Assembly (NCBI GenBank): GCA_947561585.1
Contig: CANNZV010000340.1
Span: 434,001-498,000, forward strand
DNA length: 64,000 nucleotides
DNA from: Caprella mutica
Lineage: Eukaryota; Arthropoda; Malacostraca; Amphipoda; Caprellidae
Reading direction: 5' to 3'
Within the stretch, counting starts at the first letter, position 1. Each line of letters starts with the position of its first letter. A program made the translations under genes and the position numbers. This document shows, one piece after another, positions 39,976 to 51,910 of the stretch. The notes beneath the pieces are model-generated. The model was not told the origin of the DNA and ran no database searches. It saw nothing but the letters and a program-made list of their open reading frames with translations.

Positions 39976-40796
39976 GTCACGCGCGTTTGAGTGATCTGCA
40001 ATATCGACCGATTTCGCTGCACAATCTGTTGATCAACAGTTTGCGCAGCCATCAATCGATAGCGCAACCATCGATCGATCCCTGCGCGTTCAAATGATAT
40101 GATTTTTAAAATTTGTACATCAAATTCGCACATTTGATAGCGTATATCAATCGATAGCGCAACCGTCGATCGATTTTTTGCGCGTTCGAATGATATGCTT
40201 TTTTTTAGTTTGTAGATCAAATTGGCACATTTTATAGCGTATACTAAAAAAAATCATATCATTCGAACGCGCAGGAATCGATCGATGGCTGCCTATCGAT
40301 CGATTCCTGCGCGTTCGAATGATATGATTTTTTTTAGTTTGTAGTTCAAATTGGCGTATATCAATCGATAGCGCAACCATTGACCGATTTCTACTCGTTC
40401 GAATGATACAGGTTTTCTTTGTTTATTCATTTAATTAATTGTTTTGTTTTTATTAAAAAAATTTTTTTTATAGGTATTTAATAAGTCGACCATCAGTCGA
40501 TTGTTGCTCTATTGAATGTAACAATTAGATGCATAAACTAACAAAATTCATATCATTCAAACGCGCAACAATCGACTGATGGTTGACCTATTAAATATAT
40601 AAAAAGTATTTTTCCAGTAAAAACGAAACAATTAATTAAATGAATAAACAAAGAAAACCTGTATCATTCGAACGCGCAGGAATCGATCGATGATTATTCG
40701 ATGGTTGCGCTATCGATCAATGGCTGCGCAAACTGTTGATCAACAGATTGCGCAGCAAAATCGGACGAAATTGCAGATCACTCAAACGCGCGTAAC
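39976..40796. mobile_element. 821-bp foldback element with 6-bp target duplication
   Basis: The ends are GTCACGCGCGTTTGAGTGAT and, at the other end on the opposite strand, GTTACGCGCGTTTGAGTGAT. The pairing extends about 100 bp through CTGTTGATCAACAGTTTGCG. ATTTAT flanks both sides exactly (39970-39975 and 40797-40802). Inside are repeated TCATTCGAACGCGCAG hairpin arms, a tight palindrome at about 40246-40337, and many CGATCGAT/ATCGATAG motifs. No transposase ORF is present. The superfamily is not assigned. Confidence 0.85.
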
Positions 40797-40916
40797 ATTT
40801 ATATTGTTGAAGTCTAGAAGAGTTGATTGATGATTTTTGATTTGTCTGGTCAAATTGTCAATTAAAAGTGTCTTACCTAATATGATAAAATAGACTCCAA
40901 AAGCGGTCCTGCTAAA

Positions 40917-42327
40917 CACCGCCCGGGACCGCCCGGAACCGCCCGGAGCTGCCCGGGACCGCCCGGAGCTGCCCGGGGACAAAATTCTACCGCCCGAGCA
41001 CATTATATCATACAATTGGTCATGAATGACCTTCGTACGAATTTTGGAGACGAAAAAATGATTCGTTAATGAGTAAAATCATTTTATAAGTGACATCATT
41101 ATATCTTACTTTTTCAGCACCGCCCGGATCCTTGCGGAGCCGCCCGGAGCTACCCAGGGACAAAATTCTACCGCCCGAGCACATTATATCGTACAATTGG
41201 TTATGATTGACCTTCGTACGAATTTTGGAGACGAAAAAATGATTCGTTAATGAGTGAAATCGTTTTATAAGTGACATCATTATGTCTTACTTTTTCAGCA
41301 CCGCCCGGAGCCTTGCGGAACCGCCCGGAGCCTTGCGGAACCGCCCGGAGCTACCAAGGGACAAAATTCTACCGCCCGAGCAAATTATATCGTACAATTG
41401 GTTATGATTGACCTTCTTACGAATTTTTGAGACGAAAAAATGATTCGTTAATGAGTAAAATCGTTTAATAAGTAACATCATTATGTCTTACTTTTTCAGC
41501 ACCGCCCGGAGCCTTGCGGAACTGCCCGGAGCTACCCAGGGACAAAATTCTACCGCCCGAGCACATTATATCGTACAATTGGTTATGATTGACCTTCGTA
41601 CGAATTTTGGAGACGAAAAAATGATTCGTTAATGAGTGAAATCGTTTTATAAATGACATCATTATGTCTTACTTTTTCAGCACCGCCCGGAGCCTTGCGG
41701 AACCGCCCAGAGCTACCAAGGGACAAAATTCTACCGCCCGAGCAAATTATATCGTACAATTGGTTATGATTGACCTTCTTACGAATTTTGGAGACGAAAA
41801 AATGATTTGTTAATGAGTAAAATCGTTTAATAAGTAACATCATTATGTCTTACTTTTTCAGCACCGCCCGGAGCCTTGCGGAACTGCCCGGAGCTACCCA
41901 GGGACAAAATTCTACCGCCCGAGCACATTATATCGTACAATTGGTTATGATTGACCTTCGTACGAATTTTTGAGACGAAAAAATGATTCGTTAATGAGTA
42001 AAATCGTTTTATAAGTGACATCATTATGTCTTACTTTTTCAGCACCGCCCGGAGCCTTGCGGAACCGCCCGGAGCTACCAAGGGACAAAATTCTACCGCC
42101 CGAGCAAATTATATCGTACAATTGGTTATGATTGACCTTCGTACGAATTTTGGAGACGAAAAAATGATTCGTTAATGAGTAAAATCGTTTAATAAGTGAC
42201 ATCATTATGTCTTACTTTTTCAGCACCGCCCGGAGCCTCGCGGGACCGCCCGGAGCTACCCAGGGACGAAATTTCACCGCCCGAGCACATTATATCGTAC
42301 AATTGGTTATGATTGACCTTCGTACGA
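40917..42327. repeat. 181-bp satellite, about 7.8 monomers in alternating A/B dimers
   Basis: Monomers start CACCGCCCGG at 40917, 41118, 41299, 41500, 41681, 41862, 42043 and 42224. Spacing is 181 bp, or 201 where a 20-bp CCGCCCGGAGCCTTGCGGAA-type subrepeat is added. Type A has GCTACCCAGGGAC and GAGCACATTATATC; type B has GCTACCAAGGGAC and GAGCAAATTATATC. They alternate A-B-A-B-A-B-A from 41118. A GC-rich CCGCCCGG head sits in an otherwise AT-rich unit. Minus-strand ORFs of 64-86 codons recur only because of the repeat. Confidence 0.93.
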
Positions 42328-43269
42328 AACTAGTAGTAGTAGCCTCCGGTAGTACCCGGTATTATGTAGCAGCATGCAGTCCTCCGGAAGCATCTAAGAG
42401 CGTCCTGCACCATCCGGTAGCATCTAATGAAGTCAAGTGCTGCCATCATGCACTCCCTAATTAAATATTGAATATGTTTCTATAAATGATCATATACATA
42501 ATTCACTGTACCAGATTCTACCAGGTGGTACCTACCAGACGCTGTTGGATCCTACCAGGAGGTACCGGATGGAACTAGCTTGATGCTACCGGGCGGTACC
42601 GGACACTGCAAATTAACTGATGGTACGTCATTAACTATCATAACATATATTTTCCTTCTGATTGGGAACTGCTTTTTATCTTTTTGTAACATATTATTGC
42701 TTTACAGATTTAGGAATCTTATCATATTTCTACCCTATTCACGACTGACTGCTAACAGGATGGACTGAACTTTGAACATTGCTACTATTTACTTCATCAC
42801 AATATCTTCAGTTTCATCACCCCCATAATTGGGCACAGTATAAGTATATATGTCACCTTTCTAAATTTTCAGCTAATTATATTAACAATTATAATATAAT
42901 GATTAATTAGTGTTCATTATACTAATTTATTTCACACGGTAATAATTATAATTGACTTATTACCTTCATCATAGCTTGCTTATATTTTATCTATACATAT
43001 ACGAACTTTATTAAATCAATAATAATTATAATCAGTACTATTCAAAGCTAATATATCTTGGAAAGAATATTTAATCTATTCCACGCATAGCTGAACCCCG
43101 TATATTTTCTATGAGTAACTCTGCTGAAGAAAACGATTTGCCTTAAAGGGGTACTGCTTCAGATATATTAAATGTTAACAGTCCTTTAACCCATTTGACT
43201 TTATCTGACTTATTTCAGGGTGCTCATCTTCAGCTATAGAATTGACTGATATATCAAGCGTAAACCACC
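42328..43269. other. Spacer with short CCGGTAGCATCTA/TACCAGG motifs
   Basis: From 42330 to 42615, imperfect repeats of CCTCCGGTAG, CATCCGGTAGCATCTAA and CTACCAGGAGGTACCGG occur. The rest is AT-rich without a recognisable feature. Confidence 0.4.
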
Positions 43270-43510
43270 ACATGAGGACAAAATTGTTTTGCCCAGGCAT
43301 ATTATATCCAACAATTGGTAAAAATAATTTTATAAGTGACACTATATTATGTCTTACTATTTCAGCACCGCCCGGAGACGCCCGGACACAAATCCTACCG
43401 CCCGAGCCCAATATATCGTACAGTTGGTTACGATTGACCTTCGTACGAATTTGGGAGACGAAAAAATTATACGGTAATGAGTAAAAAAAATTTACGAGTG
43501 ACACCATATA
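43270..43510. repeat. Diverged outlier monomers of the 181-bp satellite
   Basis: GGACAAAATTGTTTTGCCCA ... CACCGCCCGGAGACGCCCGG ... CAGTTGGTTACGATTGACCT and GAGACGAAAAAATTATACGG match the satellite unit with deletions and substitutions, about 950 bp past the main array. Confidence 0.85.
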
Positions 43511-44289
43511 CCATATATTTTTCTCCATATCAGAGAATTGTCAAAGTTATCATTTAGTTTATAGTTATGCAAACATTCTCTTCATTTTATATTTAGGTAT
43601 CATTTAAATTTATTCTAGAGTGAAAATGTTTACAAATGTAAAAGTCTATTCGGGCATCTGCCATTCCTATACTTTAATTTCACACACGTCAAATTCCTTA
43701 CAATTCTCACCTCAAAATACCAAAGTACAGACCCAAACCTCGATTTTAGTTTTTTTAGAAACAAAATAATGAAGAAGATAAGGATAATGATTTTAATTGA
43801 TGAAAAGAAAATGAACAATACTTCATCAAGCCCCTATATAATTTCCTAAAGATAGGACATTTTCGGGCTAAGATAGATCGACAGTATTCAATTTTAGTTG
43901 TCAACTCATTTTTCCATTGTTTCACTGCTTTATAAATATCTAACCCAGTTATTCTAACACAGTAGCTAGGTATAGCTTCGAATATTTTTTTAATAGTTTG
44001 TACCATAATATTTAATATTTGCGTTTCCTCTTTCCATTTATATCTTATGAGTTTTGCTCTTCTACATTTGTATTAGTATCCCCTTAAATGAGATTTCATA
44101 GAAAACTAGTAGCTACTTCACACGTAGAAAATAATGCCTGCTCATTGGAAGACTAACCTATTTCTTATACTTTTNATATTTTTCAACACTGAACAATAAA
44201 AGTAAATACAGTTATAGAATATCGGTATATTTGATGTTATTATCTCTTATAGTTATCACAGTTACTTACTAATTTGTTATTATAAATCA

Positions 44290-44728
44290 AAGGAGCATGC
44301 AGACATCATAAAGAGCATACATACATCATACAGGGCATACAGACATCTTGAAGAGCATACAGACATCGTAAATGGGCATACAGACATCGCAAAGGGCACA
44401 CAGACATCGCAAAGGGCACACAGACATTGTAAAGAAGCATACAGACATCATTAGAGGGCATACAAACATCGTAAAGAAGCATACAGACATTATAAAGAGC
44501 ATACAGACATCATAAAGGGCATACAGACATCATAAAGGGCATACAGACATCATAAAGGGCATACAGACATCATAAAGGGCATACAGACATCATAAAGGGC
44601 ATACAGACATCTTGAAGAGCATACAGACATCATAAAGGGCATACAGACATCATGGAGGGCATACAGACATCATAGAGGGCATACAGACATCGTAAAGGAG
44701 CATACAGACATCGTAAAGGGGCATGAGG
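44290..44728. repeat. 20-bp tandem array, about 21 copies
   Basis: The unit GGGCATACAGACATCATAAA has variants such as AGAGCATACAGACATCTTGA. The central copies (44515-44620) are identical; the edges are more diverged. An ambiguous base N lies upstream at 44175. Confidence 0.93.
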
Positions 44729-45185
44729 TCATCGTTGGTACCGAATGGTTGTATGGGAAGACATAATAACATCAAACATACCGTCAATACCGATATTCAA
44801 TAAATGTATTTTCTTCAGTGTAGATAAATATTATAGAACTAAAACTTTATTTGGTAGTACATGCCTCCATTAGGTAAAAAAAGGTAAGCCGCCACTCGGT
44901 GAATAGTCCTACCCTTGTTGAATCAGTGTATAGTTTTATTCAGTATTCAGTTGAGTGTAATCCGGTAAAATCAGCTGTAATTCGGTATAATCGGATGTAA
45001 TTTGATATAATCAGATTATACACGTATTTAGTGTAAATTCATTGATAAGAGAGCAGTACTCTAACTCTATGTAATTAGTGGAGTAAATCAAATACTGGTT
45101 TCAATTACCGTAGACTAAATTGACAATTTTACTTGAAGCTGTAAAATATAGCGAGTGTTTTACTCTTCAAAAAAATATTATTATT

Positions 45186-45913
45186 ACCCACAAAAAAGTT
45201 AACCTAAATTTAAATTTGTATACTTCAACAACTATCGAAGGTACAGTTTTCTTTCAAGTGTTATTTTATTTGTGGAACCCTTCTCCATCCATAGTTAAAT
45301 TTTCATAAAGTTGTATTCATTTTTGTGAGTAATAAAACGATTTTATTAATGGTGGTGAAAATGGCTGTGCACAACTGGTCAGAAAACGGACAGTGAGTGA
45401 GTTGAAACACTAAAAATATCTTTATTAGATAACAATCACAGAAATACCGTCCTTATTTAAATTTTGACCGACTTTATCACTATGGAAATTAAAATCATTA
45501 CTCTGACTTTTATTTTGTTGGGGATGGCCTGAACGAACTTTGTTAAAATTTAAATTTGTGCTTTCCTTTTTGTATTTAAACACATTTCTCCAAATTGCCA
45601 ATATTTTATTGAAATGAAAAGTTATTCAAATGCTTTGAATACCTCGAAATCAATCGGTTTTATTAATGGAATGGTTGTCTAATAAAGAATTTTTTAGTGT
45701 TTGAACTTACTTCATTTTCCGTTTTTAGATCATTTTCAAAAAGCAATTTTTACCACCCATCAATTAAATCGTTATTATATTCACAAAAGTGATTTTTTAT
45801 TAAAATTTAACTGTGAATGGGTTCAACAAACAAAAAGATACTTGAAAGAAAACCGTACCTTCAATAGTTGTTGAAATATACGAATTTAAAGTTGGATTAA
45901 CTTTTTTGTGGAT
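45186..45913. mobile_element. Foldback element with about 270-bp inverted arms
   Basis: The left arm CCACAAAAAAGTTAACC, CTTCAACAACTATCGAAGG, TTTTCTTTCAAGTG is matched on the opposite strand at the right by CCACAAAAAAGTTAATCC, TTCAACAACTATTGAAGG, TTTTCTTTCAAGTA. Pairing continues through the ACACTAAAAAATTCTTTATT region. The right end is followed by ATCACCCTGTAT, a common insect transposon terminus that is absent at the left. Confidence 0.75.
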
Positions 45914-46001
45914 CACCCTGTATGTACCACAAAAGTAGCTCATAATTTTAATTTACCAAATTATTTGTCTGATTTTTAGAAATTTGAGGACCCCTTGGTA
46001 G

Positions 46002-46236
46002 TAGCATCATTATGAAGAACTTAACAAGAAGTAGTTTGAATTTTCCGAAGCTTTCAAACAGCTTCGTAGTTTCCACCTTCAGGGGTAACAATTATTAGGA
46101 GTGACTGTATTTCAGGAGTAGGTAGAATATAAGTCGCTTGTTTCTCAATAAATGTTACCCCTGAAGACGGAAACCACACATGTTTCTGAAAGCTTGGGAA
46201 AATTAAAACTGCTTCTTGTTGAGTTCATCATCCTAC
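46002..46236. mobile_element. Short palindromic MITE
   Basis: The left arm AACAAGAAGTAGTTTGAATT, TTCAGGGGTAACAATTATT pairs with the right AATAAATGTTACCCCTGAAG, AATTAAAACTGCTTCTTGTT. About 235 bp with a short loop and no ORF. Confidence 0.75.
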
Positions 46237-46559
46237 TTAATACATTATTTGTATTTAGTAACACTGACTAACTTCATTCTGTTATTGTGACTACAATTGG
46301 AAATGAAAATTTTATCTGTAGTAATATTATTTTACATCATATCGTTTAAATCCATATATATTTGAGTATAAACTTGTTTGTTAAATGATAAAAAAGGTAA
46401 TCTATATTTTATAAATCATCTCATTTATAACTATACTATAAGGAAATTTCATTGAAATATGAGAACTTTTATATTAAAAATTTTAATTTAAGTTTATATT
46501 TTCAAAAGGGTGTTTCCTCCTGCCTTTTTCTTTCTAATTTTTTTTTCTCTTCTATTTTT

Positions 46560-47695
46560 TTTCACATCATTTTCATGTGTCCCACGCCACATATTTTTTC
46601 ACATCATTTTCATGTGTCCCACGCCACATATTTTTTCACATCATTTTCATGTGTCCCAAGCCACATATTATTTCACATCATTTGCATGTGTCCCACGCCA
46701 CATATTTTTTCACATCATTTTCATGTGTCCCACGCCACATATTTTTTCACATCATTTTCATGTGTCCCAAGCCACATATTATTTCACATCATTTTCATGT
46801 GTCCCACGCCACATATTATTTCACATCATTTGCATGTGTCCCACGCCACATATTTTTTCACATCATTTGCATGTGTCTGCCACATATTATTTCACATCAT
46901 TTTCATGTGTCCCACGCCACATATTATTTCACATCATTTTCATGTGTCCCAAGCCACATATTATTTCACATCATTTTCATGTGTCCCACGCCACATATTA
47001 TTTCACATCATTTGCATGTGTCCCACGCCACATATTATTTCACATCATTTGCATGTGTCCCACGCCACATATTATTTCACATCATTTTCATGTGTCCCAC
47101 GCCACATATTATTTCACATCATTTGCATGTGTCCCACGCCACATATTATTTCACATCATTTTCATGTGTCCCACGCCACATATTATTTCACATCATTTTC
47201 ATGTGTCCCACGCCACATATTATTTCACATCATTTTCATGTGTCCCACGCCACATATTTTTTCACATCATTTTCATGTGTCCCACGCCACATATTTTTTC
47301 ACATCATTTTCATGTGTCCCAAGCCACATATTATTTCACATCATTTTCATGTGTCCCACGCCACATATTATTTCACATCATTTACATGTGTCCCACGCCA
47401 CATATTTTTTCACATCATTTTCATGTGTCCCAAGCCACATATTATTTCACATCATTTTCATGTGTCCCACGCCACATATTTTTTCACATCATTTTCATGT
47501 GTCCCACGTCACATATTTTTTCACATCATTTTCATGTGTCCCGCACCACATATTTTTTCACATCATTTTCATGTGTCCCGCGCCACATATTTTTTCACAT
47601 CTTTTCATGTGTCCCACGCCACATATTATTTCACATCATTTTCATGTGTCCCACGCCACATATTATTTCACATCATTTTCATGTGTCTGCCACAT
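46560..47695. repeat. 37-bp tandem array, about 30 copies
   Basis: The unit TTTTTTCACATCATTTTCAT plus GTGTCCCACGCCACATA. Variants include TTATTTCAC, CATTTGCAT, CCCAAGCC, and two short GTGTCTGCCACAT copies. As 37 is 1 mod 3, all forward frames stay open for up to 467 codons; this is not coding. Confidence 0.95.
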
Positions 47696-47965
47696 ATTCA
47701 TTATTTTCCTTTGTGTTTTACACCACATTTCTCTTCCTTCACATCCAGATTTTAGTGCTTCGCGCCACTAATTTCTTGGACATTTCTTTCACCTCATTTT
47801 TTGTATTTGCTTCTGTCAGTTTTTCCAATTCTTCGCCTTCTCCTGGAATCGAACTTGTGACTTTCGGTTGCGATGCTAGCGCTCTATCCGCTCCGCCGGG
47901 GGGCTCTGGTTAACATCTGCCTAAATGTTCCATTCGTCTTACTTTTTAACGAGAAATTAGAATTA

Positions 47966-48176
47966 AGGTTGCTTCACACATCACCGATATCCGTCCCGCA
48001 CGTCACCGATCAGTGATTTTTTATCACTGAGGAGAGCCGGTACTGTGTGAATAGGTCCGTTGAAATTAATGTAACGATATATTTTTCCACTGACACCGAA
48101 TCACTGAGAGGAGAGTGACGGAGACAGACGGACCGGTGACGTGCCGGACGGATATCGGTGATGTGTGAAGTAGCCT
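47966..48176. mobile_element. 211-bp MITE with TTA duplication, PIF/Harbinger type
   Basis: The ends are AGGTTGCTTCACACATCACC and, on the opposite strand, AGGCTACTTCACACATCACC, continuing GATATCCGTC. TTA lies immediately outside both ends (47963-47965 and 48177-48179), the 3-bp target preference of PIF/Harbinger elements. The interior is GC-rich with CACTGAG-type inverted motifs. Confidence 0.85.
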
Positions 48177-48614
48177 TTAATTTGAATTATTATTTTCTAT
48201 ACCTCTTTGGTAAGGGTAAATATCCTGTTTATCTCCCCTTATTTTCACTGTTGCGGGAGGGAGAGATCCCGAAAGATTAATACCTAAATTTAAAACTCTC
48301 CACGGAACCTAAGAGTAGTTGTAAGAGTGTTTGCTAAAAATTATATTAAAAGATACCAATTGTATGAAAATTAGAAAAAGATGGAAAACTAATATTTTAT
48401 TAACAATGTATACTTTCATATTTTATTAACACAGAAAACATAACTAATCTACGATAACACAATAACATATATACCTATTCTAAATGTTCATTAATTTTAC
48501 CATTAGACTTATATCAATGGTGAATAATAATTGGGATTAAATGAACATAGAAAAATACAGATTAGTACAGTCTAGTCACGCAATATCGGGGTTAAGCAAC
48601 TGCAAAGAAAAGTC

Positions 48615-49115
48615 CAAGTAACTGGCGCAATAATAATCAGGTAACGGGCGCAATAATAATCAGGTTACGGGCGCAATAATAATCAGGTTACGGGCGCAAT
48701 AGAAATCAGGTTACGGGCGCAATAATAATCAGGTAACGGGCGCAATAATAATCAGGTAACGGGCGCAATAGAAATCAGGTTACGGGCGCAATAGAAATCA
48801 GGTTACGGGCGCAATAGAAATCAGGTTACGGGCGCAATAGAAATCAGGTTACGGGCGCAATATTAATCAGGTTACGGGCGCAATATTAATCGGGTTACGG
48901 GCGCAATAGTAATCAGGCAATGGGCGCATTATTAATCGGGTTACGGGCGCAATAATTATCAGGTAAGTGGCGCAGTTTTAATTCAGGTAAGTGGCGCAGT
49001 TCAAATTCAGGTAAGTGGCGCAGTTTTAATTCAGGTGAGTGGCGCAGTTTTAATTCAGGTAAGTGGTGCAGTTTTAATTCAGGTAAGTGACGCAGTTCAA
49101 ATTCAGGTAAGTGGC
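48615..49115. repeat. 23-24-bp tandem array, about 21 copies, two unit types
   Basis: The left part has GGGCGCAATAATAATCAGGT plus TAC (23 bp). The right part, from about 48965, has GTGGCGCAGTTTTAATTCAG plus GTAA (24 bp). The units are related through GGCGCA and ATCAGGT/TTCAGGT, so one derives from the other. Confidence 0.93.
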
Positions 49116-49222
49116 GCTCTAGCTAACCAAAGATTGCGTGGCCTGTTGAATAAACAACAGAAATACTCATACAATTTAACCAATTAATCACGACAGATAT
49201 CAAAATTTATCAAAATATATTG

Positions 49223-49697
49223 CATTCAACAATTAATATTCAACATTCAACAATCAATATTCAACATTCAACAATCAATATTCAACATTCAACAATCAAT
49301 ATTCAACATTCAACAATTAATATTCAACATTCAACAATTAATATTCAACATTCAACAATTAATATTCAACATTCAACAATTAATATTCAACATTCAACAA
49401 TTAATATTCAACATTCAACAAATAATATTCAACATTCAACAATTAATATTCAACATTCAACAAATAATATTCAACATTCAACAATTAATATTCAACATTC
49501 AACAATTAATATTCAACATTCAACAATTAATATTCAACATTCAACAATTAATATTCAACATTCAACAAATAATATTCAACATTCAACAAATAATATTCAA
49601 CATTCAACAAATTATATTCAACACTCAACAATTAATATTCAACATTCAACAAATAATATTCAACATTCAACAAATAATATTCAACATTCAAAAAATA
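49223..49697. repeat. 21-bp tandem array, about 22 copies
   Basis: The unit ATTCAACATTCAACAATTAA plus T. Twenty-one is a multiple of 3, so one frame reads a repeated INIQHST heptapeptide for 198 codons. It has no upstream gene context or splice logic and is judged noncoding. Confidence 0.93.
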
Positions 49698-50439
49698 ATA
49701 CTATACACTCAAAAAATAAACCTAAAAAAAAAAAAAATTCTGGAACAAAATCCACTGGGTTACTTACTGCGTTTAGGGCTTTCATCCGAATTACCGACAG
49801 AGTAATTCAAAAATAAATGTTAGAAGAAAAAAAAATAATTGCATCCTTAAGGAATCAAAAATCCTGGGTGAAATTAACATAGATTTATTAGACAATTGGA
49901 AAATTTATAACATTACTACTAAGATTAATGAAAAAACATTAAAGAAATACCTAACCTAACTTTGCCCACAGGCTTCACTGAAATTTACCAATAGTTACCA
50001 TCACCACAACTGTCAATATTTACAACCAGTCAGCCCAATCGAAATGGAAATAAAGAAACTATTATTAAAACTTTAAATTTCAATCACTAACTATTCAGTT
50101 AAATTAATTAATACTCCAACCCTTAAGTTCAGAAAATTTCACTACCTGTTAACTATGAAAAGAATAACCCACAGAAAATCTAAACCTTAAAAATCACCAC
50201 TGGAACAACCAAAGTTTAAAACATTTTAAATATTTTAAGCCTGACAGCGACCTGTAACTAATCCCATCAAACGGAGATATTAATCATGCTATCGCCTGGT
50301 CAGGCCTCACTATTTCGAACTTCTTATCGTTGGTTATTTTAGATTCTTGAGCTTATGACATTGTATGAATGATTAAAAGATAGCGGTCCGCACCTCACCC
50401 TTGTGGTTTATTTTAAAGCTGTATTCCTTCTAATAATTA

Positions 50440-50567
50440 TTGTGGCACTATCATGACTACTGGTCATGGCAATTAATGAAGACATTTTAAAAAATGAGAA
50501 AGTCTTACGTCATGTCGGGGAGTCGCACCTGAGTCATCAGATTGAGAGTCCGATGCGTTAGCCACTA
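50440..50567 (-). mobile_element. tRNA-Glu-derived SINE, copy 1
   Basis: On the minus strand it starts TAGTGGCTAACGCATCGGAC, TCTCAATCTGATGACTCAG, GTGCGACTCCCC. This matches the tRNA-Glu(CTC) D arm, a TCGGA/TCTGA anticodon stem around CTC, and the B box. A tail follows: GACATGACGTAAGACTTTC, TCATTTTTTAAAATGTCTTC, ATTAATTGCCATGACCAGTA. The 3' boundary is uncertain and may reach about 50289. It is a mobile derivative, not a functional tRNA gene. Confidence 0.72.
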
Positions 50568-51908
50568 GGGGAGGGTGGTCATCAATGGGACAAAAAACAC
50601 AGAAAGATTGATATTTCATTTACTATGGGCATAATATGAAAAATAAAAAAATCCATGTGTAATATAGATATTCCTTTATAAAATGAAACTAACTCGAATG
50701 CTATCACATATTCTGTTGACTAGAAAAAAATTAAATAAAAAACAAAAACAAAATTGTCCCATTGTTTAACAGCACTGGTGAACAATGGAACATACCCTGG
50801 TGAACGATGGGACAGTTTATCAAACTTGTATATTATTTAGGTTATGATCAAATTTCAAGTTCGAATTATCTCTTCATGTTGTCCCACACTCAGTTGGATC
50901 ATATAATATCAGTTTAATGTCCTCTAGCCTCACCGATGCCATGTCAGGAATATTTGTAAAATTAAGCTCATTGCACTCGAATATTCACCTAATATATTTA
51001 TTTCGTATTTATCTTTTTCATGCTTATGGCCAACAGAATACGTTTTACAAGACTAATCAAATTCTACTAGTTCATAAACCTTCATTTCCAACATTTTCGG
51101 TAGAGATTTAAGTTCTTCAGACGAATGGATCAGTTAAATTGAGAGTTCTATACCAGACCAAGAACATATAGTTCACAGGTCATCTACGGCGGACACTTCA
51201 TGAAGTGATTTCGAAGGCCTTATCCTTAGTGGCACCAGCAGAAAGTTCTTCTTTCTCTGGTGTATCCGTTGCAATCATGCTGCATCTTTTTCTTTTATTA
51301 GTGAAATTTGTTTTCTATGCAGTGCTTTGTGATGACCTCAGATTGCTAAAGCCCTTGAACATGGTCGAATGTCCCACTTCAGCTGGAAGCTCTGTTTCTA
51401 CAAGAAGCCCTGAAGCTATACAGTAGTTCACGTTATTGTATCAAAAATAGCTATTTATTGAGTCATATGGAGTGACTAGACAGTTTGGTTGACAATAGGG
51501 CACTGTCCCATTGTTAACCAAATTTTCTGTCCCAATGATCACTATGACGCCATTTTGAAAACATATGGGTATAGCAGCTCAACTACAAAAGTAAAAGGCA
51601 ATCTTTTCATATGATCATATTTTACATATTATTTAATATTATGTAAAAAATGCCGTAATCATTATATGTTAAATTAACAGATTTATAACAATTGAAACAT
51701 AGTACGAAAAATTTAGTTTCCCCACCTCTGAAACACGTTTCGGCTTTACACAGAGCTGACTGCACCCCAACCGCTGAATGCAATGCGAGTGAATGCACTG
51801 AAGTATGCCTAATTTACCACTAAGATTTTGTTACAAATTACCCTCAAATAAAAAAGTTATTCAGCATGTCCCATTGTTCCCAGTGTCCCATTGATGACCA
51901 CCCTCCCC
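50568..51908. mobile_element. 1,341-bp non-autonomous DNA transposon with 24-bp TIRs
   Basis: The ends are GGGGAGGGTGGTCATCAATG (then GGAC) and the exact complement at 51885-51908. TA flanks both sides (50566-50567 and 51909-51910). The interior has many copies of CCCATTG/CAATGGGAC on both strands, for example GTCCCATTGTTAACC and GAACGATGGGACAG, resembling subterminal transposase sites. No intact transposase is seen. The TA duplication would suit Tc1/mariner, but the superfamily is unproven. Confidence 0.8.
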
Positions 51909-51910
51909 TA

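Noticed and set aside
41020..42205. Repeated minus-strand ORFs (MMSLIKRFHSLTNHFFVSK...)
   Set aside because: They recur with the 181-bp satellite, overlap in different frames and show no domain; best explained as satellite by-products.
44290..44728. CRISPR-like regular array
   Set aside because: The repeats are contiguous with no unique spacers, and the DNA is clearly eukaryotic.
46452..47913. ORFs of 392-467 codons rich in HFHVSHATYFFTS
   Set aside because: The 37-bp array read in three frames; no protein-like constraint, and frames are equally open.
49220..49816. 198-codon INIQHST repeat protein
   Set aside because: A 21-bp AT-rich minisatellite; substitutions change amino acids freely (INI/NNI/NYI), and there is no gene context.
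50500..50568. A functional tRNA-Glu gene
   Set aside because: The B box is degenerate (GGTGCGACTCC), no acceptor stem closes, and the sequence continues into a SINE tail shared with a second copy.
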